Of a stretch of 27,897 nucleotides of DNA, positions 23,148 to 27,897 are shown piece by piece. Source of the DNA: a virus; IMG/VR virus record IMGVR_UViG_3300042938_001749, positions 1-27,897 of that record; one strand, 5' to 3'. The notes beneath the pieces were generated by a model. The model did no database searches. It saw only the letters and a program-made list of their open reading frames with translations, and had not been told where the DNA came from. The position numbers and the translations under genes are program-made. Numbering within the stretch: position 1 is the stretch's first letter; the number at the start of each line of letters is the position of its first letter.

Positions 23148-24161
23148 ATGAAAATTCTTAGGCTTGGAGATCCCCACTGTACTGTTTCAAATATGGAAGA
23201 GTCCAACAGGCTTATGGATTTTGTCTGCAGAACTGCGTTTGAAAAACAGGTAGACCGAGTAGAAATCTTAGGAGATTTATTTGACACCCATGGTGTAATT
23301 AGAGCTGAAGTACTTGCTTTCTGGACTAAGTGGTTTGGAGTGTTATGTGGTCTTGGAAGTGACGAATCTGTTCAAACTGTAGTTCTAGTAGGGAATCATG
23401 ACCAGAAAGGAAATAAAGAATCTGAAGGTGAAATTCACGCTCTAGTTCCTTTTCGTAATTTTCATGAACACTTGAAGATTGTTGAAAATCCAAGTCTAAT
23501 TCCAAGTAGTAAACGTGGAGAATCTGGATATATAGCTTATATTCCACATATCTCAGGTGCTGAAAATTTCCTCAAAGCCGCTAATAATGTTAAAATGTGT
23601 GATATTAAAAATACAGCCACACATGTAGTTTGTCACCAAACATTCCTCGGAGCTACGTATGAGAACGGTATTTTTGCCGAAGACGGCATTGACGTTAATC
23701 TAGTTCCTTTTGATCATATTATCTCAGGTCATATTCACAAGAGCCAGACGATCGGCAAGTGTTTCTACCCCGGTACAGCTCGTTACATGAAATCTACCGA
23801 CGCCAATCAAAAGAAGGGTTTCTACATCTTCGAAAATGAAAAACCAATTGAATTTGTTTCTACTGAAGACGTAGTGATCCCTATGTATACTCTTACGCTG
23901 AACGAGCCTGATGAAGTTCCAGTACTGGACCCTAGAGCTAAAACCGTACTTGAGCTACACGGATCTTCTCAATGGATATCTAAGATTAAGAAACAGTATA
24001 AAACTAAAGCTTCTATCCGTAGTTTTCCAACCGATAGAAAAGCCTCTAAAGTAGATTCGTCTAAACTTGAATCAATCGAAGATTACGCAAATACTTTCAC
24101 CTTTAACGTTTCTGTTTCTAAATCCGACGTAGTAGATTACATGAGAGGTCTAAATGGATAA
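23148..24161 (+). CDS. Mre11/SbcD-like recombination nuclease (T4 gp47-like)
   Basis: A 337-residue metallophosphoesterase with all the family motifs in order: 'GDPHC' (Asp8, His10), 'LGDLFD' (Asp43), 'VGNHD' (Asn83, His84), 'CHQTF' (His163) and 'SGHIHKSQ' (His195, His197), which bind two Mn ions. With its Rad50/SbcC partner it processes DNA ends for recombination-dependent replication. The C-terminal 100 residues are the usual cap and partner-binding region. The partner gene begins at 26764, 2.6 kb downstream, separated by five genes. GGAG precedes the ATG, which directly follows the previous stop. Confidence 0.93.
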   Translation: MKILRLGDPHCTVSNMEESNRLMDFVCRTAFEKQVDRVEILGDLFDTHGVIRAEVLAFWTKWFGVLCGLGSDESVQTVVLVGNHDQKGNKESEGEIHALVPFRNFHEHLKIVENPSLIPSSKRGESGYIAYIPHISGAENFLKAANNVKMCDIKNTATHVVCHQTFLGATYENGIFAEDGIDVNLVPFDHIISGHIHKSQTIGKCFYPGTARYMKSTDANQKKGFYIFENEKPIEFVSTEDVVIPMYTLTLNEPDEVPVLDPRAKTVLELHGSSQWISKIKKQYKTKASIRSFPTDRKASKVDSSKLESIEDYANTFTFNVSVSKSDVVDYMRGLNG

Positions 24162-24486
24162 TAGCGAAACACTACTAGACGATCATAGGAAAATGTTAAC
24201 AGTTAGTAAACACCTATCGGATTTCCAATTACAAAACCTTAAAAAATGGGCTTTTATCGCTTTCGACAATGTAGATAATAGCTTGGTTGATTATAGTTTT
24301 ATAGACAGTGAAGATCAATTCTACGCTGGTAGAGTAATCTTCAAGATTAAGCTTGAAGAAGATATAAGTACAGAGGAAAAGTTTAAAAGAAGTACTTTTT
24401 TAGCCGACTGGACTAGGGTGCTTTTTTGGACAGACACTAAAATAGAGGTATTTGTCAATGACAAAAGAATTATCAACGATATCTAG
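24154..24486 (+). CDS. Hypothetical protein, 110 aa
   Basis: A 110-residue acidic protein with no recognised domain. A helical N-terminus (Leu/Lys-rich, residues 12-32) is followed by alternating strands ('FIAFDNVDNSLVDY', 'RVIFKIKLEED') and a hydrophobic 'FLADWTRVLFWTDTKIEVFV' stretch that is too broken by charge to be a clear membrane segment. It starts 8 bases inside the nuclease gene and ends 29 bases inside the next gene, so it is part of a tightly packed unit. Confidence 0.6.
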   Translation: MDNSETLLDDHRKMLTVSKHLSDFQLQNLKKWAFIAFDNVDNSLVDYSFIDSEDQFYAGRVIFKIKLEEDISTEEKFKRSTFLADWTRVLFWTDTKIEVFVNDKRIINDI

Positions 24487-25096
24487 AGATGACCTAAGCG
24501 TCGAAGAGACGGCTTCTCTGGCTAACTATATAGAAAATGGATGTCCCGGTCTCACCAAGATCGAGGACGCTCAGGTATTTAAATGGTTTGAACTGTACAT
24601 GGCAGGTAAGACATATAGTGAAATAGCTGTAATCACTAAGTCTAAGAAAGATTTAATAGTGTATATTTCTTACAAATCTAAATGGTTAGAGAAGAGAACT
24701 GAGTATTTCTCTTCCATAGCCCAAAGCATGACTACTAAGATAACGAACATTAGGACCGAAAGTATTAACACAGTAGCTACTATTGTTTCGTCAATGAACA
24801 AATATTTTGGTAAAAAATTCGACAGCTACCTATCGACCAATGACGATACTATTATCGAGAATATAGATTCTAAATTGTTGGAAAAATACTACAAGTCATT
24901 GGAAATATTAGAAAAAGTTATCAATCCAACTGCTAAAGATCCAGCTAAACCCTCTCCAGTTAATATTAACATTAGCTCAGGAGCTTCTTTTCAACAATCA
25001 TCTGACTCATCCCTTGATATATCCATGGATGAAAAACCTTCCGACTTGATGAAAAGACTAGTTCAAGATAAGAAAGATAAAGAGTTGAATAAATAA
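24458..25096 (+). CDS. HTH protein, possible terminase small subunit
   Basis: I set the start at ATG 24458 because AGAGG at 24444-24448 is 9 bases upstream; an in-frame TTG at 24452 is only 3 bases away. The 212-residue product has an N-terminal HTH-like segment (about residues 40-72: 'VFKWFELYMAGKTYSEIAVITKSKKDLIVYISYKSKWLEKR') resembling the DNA-binding domain of phage small terminases, a central helical region (80-150) that could form the oligomer, and a flexible C-terminus starting with 'AKPSPVNINISSG'. That order (HTH, helical oligomerisation, tail) is the TerS layout. It is far from TerL (12349) and no TerS motif is definitive, so another DNA-binding role is possible. Confidence 0.45.
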   Translation: MTKELSTISRDDLSVEETASLANYIENGCPGLTKIEDAQVFKWFELYMAGKTYSEIAVITKSKKDLIVYISYKSKWLEKRTEYFSSIAQSMTTKITNIRTESINTVATIVSSMNKYFGKKFDSYLSTNDDTIIENIDSKLLEKYYKSLEILEKVINPTAKDPAKPSPVNINISSGASFQQSSDSSLDISMDEKPSDLMKRLVQDKKDKELNK

Positions 25097-25113
25097 CTAA
25101 CTAATGATATAAT
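25085..25113 (+). promoter_or_regulatory. Promoter giving a leaderless mRNA for the 25120 gene
   Basis: TTGAAT at 25085-25090, a 17-bp spacer ending in TGA, and TATAAT at 25108-25113. The ATG at 25120 starts 7 bases after the -10. No Shine-Dalgarno. The -35 lies inside the end of the preceding gene. Confidence 0.7.
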
Positions 25114-25119
25114 ATATGT

Positions 25120-25470
25120 ATGAAAGTAGTGTTGTGTATTTTCTTATTAATATTATCTAGTACAGCCTTAGCCGATGCTGTTTCTGATGCTGCAATTAGA
25201 CACGGTCAAAAAGCTCTATTTTCATACCCTGTAGCTAATAGATTCCGTAAAGATACTGAAAAGTATCTTTTTTCATTTCTACCTATAGAGAAGAATAAAG
25301 CTATTGTGTTTGGCGGAATAGGTATGGCGTTAGTTACTGGAAATGTATCAACTAGAAACTTCAAAAATCTAAGGGTTAATATGTTAGGGTGGAACGTAGC
25401 TCCTGAAATAAATTTCAACACAAGAAATGGACAAATGTTTGCTTTAGTAGGAATAAGTAAAGATTTTTAG
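25120..25470 (+). CDS. Small exported protein with Sec signal peptide
   Basis: A 116-residue protein with a clear N-terminal signal: a short basic start (MKVV), a hydrophobic core 'LCIFLLILSST' and an Ala-Leu-Ala cleavage site after residue 18. There is no lipobox. The mature part (about 98 residues) is mildly basic and contains a Gly/Ala/Val-rich stretch ('AIVFGGIGMALVTGN', residues 62-76) that could sit in a membrane. No family recognised. The next gene also encodes a signal-peptide protein, so both may act together at the host envelope; that is inference. The message is predicted leaderless. Confidence 0.65.
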   Translation: MKVVLCIFLLILSSTALADAVSDAAIRHGQKALFSYPVANRFRKDTEKYLFSFLPIEKNKAIVFGGIGMALVTGNVSTRNFKNLRVNMLGWNVAPEINFNTRNGQMFALVGISKDF

Positions 25471-25477
25471 TTTTTTG

Positions 25478-25486
25478 TGGTATAAT
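25478..25486 (+). promoter_or_regulatory. Extended -10 promoter upstream of the ClpP-like gene
   Basis: TGG followed by TATAAT (25481-25486), with no clear -35. The start is predicted near 25493, in a small inverted repeat TAGGT-N6-ACCTA (25491-25506). AAGGA precedes the ATG at 25527, so this message carries a ribosome binding site, unlike the neighbouring 25120 gene. Confidence 0.6.
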
Positions 25487-25526
25487 AAATTAGGTTATAG
25501 TACCTATATACAAAAAAAGGATTTAG

Positions 25527-26504
25527 ATGAAAAAGATTCTAATCTTGCTTATGATGCTGATCATGTCATTTTCCGCATTTGCAAGTAAAGTAACAAATGA
25601 CAAAGTAAAAACAGAACCTTCAGGCACTGAGATTATCTTAACAGAAGATAATACAGTTAGTTTGCGAACTGATTTTAATGGTGATTCTGTCGGTAAGCTA
25701 ATGAAAGATATTACGGAAATGGATTCCAAACTTCCTAGTAAATATCCTATCTATTTGTTTTTGTACACACCGGGTGGTAGTATTCAAGCTGGTCTGGAAT
25801 TTTACGAGTTTGTTAAAGGTTTAAACAGACCTATTCATACTATTACTTTATTCGCAGCTTCAATGGGTTTTCAGACTGTTCAACAGCTCGGTAAACGATA
25901 CATCCTTAAAAATGGTGTACTCATGAGTCACCAAGCCGCTACTGGTGGTTTATCTGGAGACTTCTCTAGGATTCAAACTAGATTCGGACTATGGGTCCGT
26001 CGAGTAGAGGAACTAGATAAAGACGCCGTTGCTAGAACTAATGGTAAACACACTTTAAAAAGCTACCAAGATCTGTACCAGAACGAACTTTGGATGACAG
26101 GAGATGAAGCTGTTAAAGAAGGTTTTGCAGACGAAGTAGTGTCGGTTAAGTGTGATAATTCACTATCTGAAAAAACAGAAGACGTTGAATTTTCTGGAAT
26201 GTTTTCATCGGTGATCATGTCTTTCTCTAAATGTCCTGTTAAAACAGCTCCAATTTCAGCTTCAGCGTCAGTAGATACTAATGTCGGCAAAATGAGTCTA
26301 TCGGCTTTTGTAGCTAGAAATCCACAGTTTAAAACCTGTTCAGATCAAAAAGCTGAGAACTCATATTACTCAGGCACTCCAGTAAACGATGTTATATGTG
26401 CTAACGATCCTACTTTAAATATGGAAATAATTAAAGAAAAGATTTCTAAGCAATTAGATAGTTTTAAGGGTGACATTAAGAATAGAATAATGTACTATCA
26501 ATAA
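25527..26504 (+). CDS. Exported ClpP-like serine protease
   Basis: A 325-residue protein. Residues 1-19 form a Sec signal peptide (two Lys, hydrophobic core, Ala-Phe-Ala before Ser20). Residues about 30-205 match the ClpP/crotonase fold: 'TPGGSIQAG' at 81-89 forms the oxyanion region, 'FAASMGF' holds the nucleophile Ser112 and 'LMSHQAA' the His135. The usual acid at the position of ClpP Asp171 ('D-R-F-L-S-A-x-EA') aligns with Glu187 in 'ELWMTGDEAVKEGFADEV', so the triad may be Ser-His-Glu or a dyad. The last 120 residues are unrecognised and contain several Cys. The signal peptide argues against a head maturation protease and for action in the periplasm or envelope. Confidence 0.82.
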   Translation: MKKILILLMMLIMSFSAFASKVTNDKVKTEPSGTEIILTEDNTVSLRTDFNGDSVGKLMKDITEMDSKLPSKYPIYLFLYTPGGSIQAGLEFYEFVKGLNRPIHTITLFAASMGFQTVQQLGKRYILKNGVLMSHQAATGGLSGDFSRIQTRFGLWVRRVEELDKDAVARTNGKHTLKSYQDLYQNELWMTGDEAVKEGFADEVVSVKCDNSLSEKTEDVEFSGMFSSVIMSFSKCPVKTAPISASASVDTNVGKMSLSAFVARNPQFKTCSDQKAENSYYSGTPVNDVICANDPTLNMEIIKEKISKQLDSFKGDIKNRIMYYQ

Positions 26505-26515
26505 AAGGTGGTTTT

Positions 26516-26764
26516 ATGTTAATTACGTTCGAATGCAATAATCAAGAGTGTAAGAACGCAATTACAAAATCATTTAAAAAAGCGGTAGAAATACCGCCTT
26601 TTTTAGACTGCGGAGCGTGTGGTTCTGGAAAACTAGAAAGAATACTAGGCGCTCCAATGTCTAAATCAACACAGTTTATTGATAATGGAATGTACGAAAG
26701 AGCAGTAGAAGTTAACAGTGAAGTAGTTCAGAAAGAATATGATAGAATCAAAAAGGAAACTTAG
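26516..26764 (+). CDS. FmdB-like zinc-ribbon protein
   Basis: An 82-residue protein with CxxxxC (Cys7, Cys12) and CxxC (Cys32, Cys35) and the flow 'F-x-C ... KSFKKAVEIPPFLDC-x-x-CGSGKLERILGAP', which resembles FmdB-type putative regulatory zinc ribbons common in phages; their role is not settled. AAGGTGG lies upstream of the ATG. Its stop shares a base with the GTG of the Rad50-like gene (TAGTG), so the two are coupled. A terminator-like hairpin (26576-26604) lies within its coding region. Confidence 0.72.
   Translation: MLITFECNNQECKNAITKSFKKAVEIPPFLDCGACGSGKLERILGAPMSKSTQFIDNGMYERAVEVNSEVVQKEYDRIKKET
26576..26604 (+). terminator. Terminator-like hairpin inside the zinc-ribbon gene
   Basis: GCGGTA (26582-26587), a GAAA tetraloop and TACCGC (26592-26597), preceded by an A run (26576-26581) and followed by C and six T (26599-26604). 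It has the shape of an intrinsic terminator, yet lies within a coding frame 160 bp upstream of the Rad50-like gene. It may attenuate downstream expression or pause polymerase; translation would normally melt it. Confidence 0.55.
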
Positions 26765-27897
26765 TGATAAAGCTTATTTCTCTCTCTTTCAGCGGAATTG
26801 GCAGGTTTGTTGAAAAGCAAACTATTGATTTTTCAACTAAAGAAAAGATTCTACAAATAGACGGAAGGAATGAAAATACTGGAGGAAGCTCAGGATCTGG
26901 TAAATCTACCATATTCCACGCTCTAGACTATCTACTAGGTATTAACGATATTCCAGCCACTACTCTACAATCAAGACTTACTAAATCTACAATCTCAGTA
27001 GATGGTGAATTTGAAATAGATGGAAAGAAAGTAAAACTTTCTAGATCTAAAAAAGATGGACTTTCTATCGAAGTTGATGGTGAGATCACTTCAGGCAATG
27101 TTAAAGCCGCCGACGAACAATTAGAAAACCTCATAGGGATACCTAGAAAAATATTCAAAAAAATGGTCCACAAGAAGCAGAAAGAAGGTGGATTCTTTCT
27201 TAATTTAACAGCTAAAGAATCCTACGACTTTCTCATGAAAGCTTTAGGTTTGGAAAGCTTGACAAATAAGATCGCATTGATCGATCTGGATATTAAAAAT
27301 AATAAAGAAAAACTAAGCGTAAATGAGAAATATTTAGCTGTTTTAGAGTCTGGTCTAGAGTCTAGTAGGAAAGATGTAGAATCGTTTGCTCTTCCTGAAA
27401 GTATTTCTCCTCTTTTTTTAGAGGAAATACAATCTAGACTAGAAGCTGCCGATGCTAAGATAGCATTCTCGCAAAAAGAAATGATTAGTGGTTTAATGGA
27501 GATTGATTTAGAATCTCCAACTAGACCGTCTATAGATACGACAGATCTTACTAAACTTGTATCTAAATTGGAACAGGATAAATCAACACTAGAGCATGAG
27601 AGAAATACTCTCACTATCTCGTTAGAATCTAATAAAAACTCACTTAAACATATCGCTAAACAAACAGAGGCAGAAGTAGGGAGAATTCCTTATTTAAGAA
27701 ATCAAATTAGTAAACTAGCTTCCGAAATTAAATCAAATATGGAGCAAAAAGCCCATATAGAAAAATCCCAATGTCCTACATGTATGCAATCTTGGGTTGG
27801 AAATTCAGCTCAAGATAAGGTCAATACTATAAATTCCACTATAGAAAAGCTTAAAAAAGAAGCTCAAGAAATAGTCGATCTTATACAGAAAGAACCA
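26764..27897 (+). CDS. Rad50/SbcC-like recombination ATPase (T4 gp46-like), 5' part
   Basis: The frame starts at GTG 26764 with AAGGA about 7 bases upstream and stays open for 378 codons to the window edge, so the gene is incomplete. Walker A is 'GSSGSGKST' (residues 41-49, Lys47), following 'DFSTKEKILQIDGRNENTGG', the usual SMC/Rad50 N-terminal layout. From about residue 165 the sequence is a long coiled coil, ending here in a zinc hook 'CPTC' (Cys337, Cys340) where two molecules join. It works with the Mre11-like nuclease at 23148. Signature motif and Walker B must lie beyond the window. The hook comes unusually early (residue 337), so the coiled-coil arm is short, as in phage gp46 proteins. 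Confidence 0.92.
   Translation, partial: MIKLISLSFSGIGRFVEKQTIDFSTKEKILQIDGRNENTGGSSGSGKSTIFHALDYLLGINDIPATTLQSRLTKSTISVDGEFEIDGKKVKLSRSKKDGLSIEVDGEITSGNVKAADEQLENLIGIPRKIFKKMVHKKQKEGGFFLNLTAKESYDFLMKALGLESLTNKIALIDLDIKNNKEKLSVNEKYLAVLESGLESSRKDVESFALPESISPLFLEEIQSRLEAADAKIAFSQKEMISGLMEIDLESPTRPSIDTTDLTKLVSKLEQDKSTLEHERNTLTISLESNKNSLKHIAKQTEAEVGRIPYLRNQISKLASEIKSNMEQKAHIEKSQCPTCMQSWVGNSAQDKVNTINSTIEKLKKEAQEIVDLIQKEP

Noticed and set aside
27222-27614. A 130-codon minus-strand frame at the right end
   Set aside because: It lies opposite the coiled-coil of the Rad50-like gene; the Ser/Leu-rich product is what the reverse complement of Lys/Glu/Asp-rich coiled coil codons gives.
1-27897. CRISPR array, insertion sequence or integrase attachment site
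   Set aside because: No regularly spaced direct repeats, transposase, integrase or terminal inverted repeats were seen. The tRNA-like gene has no integrase beside it.

Overview
The window is a piece of an AT-rich double-stranded DNA tailed-phage genome, almost certainly from a large (T4-class or jumbo-class) virus. The evidence is a dense, mostly plus-strand gene layout with many 1-8 nt overlaps, a complete head-gene set (prohead protease, scaffold-like protein, major capsid protein, large terminase, portal, MuF-type minor head protein), phage-type recombination genes (Mre11/gp47-like and Rad50/gp46-like), two SF2 helicases, a free-standing homing endonuclease and a phage group I chaperonin. 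The host cannot be named from the sequence. Promoters look bacterial sigma70-like (TATAAT, often as extended TGnTATAAT) and two proteins carry Sec signal peptides.

Layout. 1-2195: six small plus-strand genes of unknown function plus a Fis-type HTH protein, driven by good sigma70-like promoters at 391-419 and 1112-1139. 2192-4233: a minus-strand pair, a Nudix hydrolase and a prohead serine protease with a long C-terminal extension. 4420-6955: a small head-region protein, a KSE-rich scaffold-like protein and the major capsid protein with an Ig/Fn3-like insertion, closed by a strong intrinsic terminator at 6983-7017. 7044-8477: a Vsr/EDxHD-like homing endonuclease. 8499-10524: two unknown proteins, an AAA+ ATPase and a zinc-ribbon protein. 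10576-18381: GroEL-like chaperonin, TerL, a beta-rich structural protein, portal, a Q/M/G/P-rich protein and a MuF-like protein. 18415-18515: an aberrant tRNA-like gene. 18562-21797: two SF2 helicases flanking a small gene and a minus-strand M15 peptidase. 21817-27897: a divergent sigma-like factor, a possible GroES-like protein, the Mre11-like nuclease, a possible TerS, two signal-peptide proteins (one ClpP-like), an FmdB-like zinc ribbon and the start of the Rad50-like ATPase, which runs off the window.

How the parts fit. Head assembly is the main theme. The protease and scaffold share repeated KSE tripeptides that may be processing sites, and the chaperonin, perhaps with the GroES-like protein about 10 kb away, could fold the capsid protein. 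The sigma-like factor has a clear region 2 but only a stub of region 4, so it may be a gp55-like transcription factor acting on -10-only promoters. Five genes (8499, 18562, 20310, 21817, 25120) have a -10 element ending 6-7 nt before the start codon and no Shine-Dalgarno sequence, so they are predicted to make leaderless mRNAs, while head genes have strong ribosome binding sites.

The items most worth checking are the leaderless promoter set, the sigma factor lacking region 4, the GroEL plus candidate GroES pair, the odd tRNA, the signal-peptide ClpP-like protease and the hairpin that can hide the ribosome binding site of the 1174 gene.
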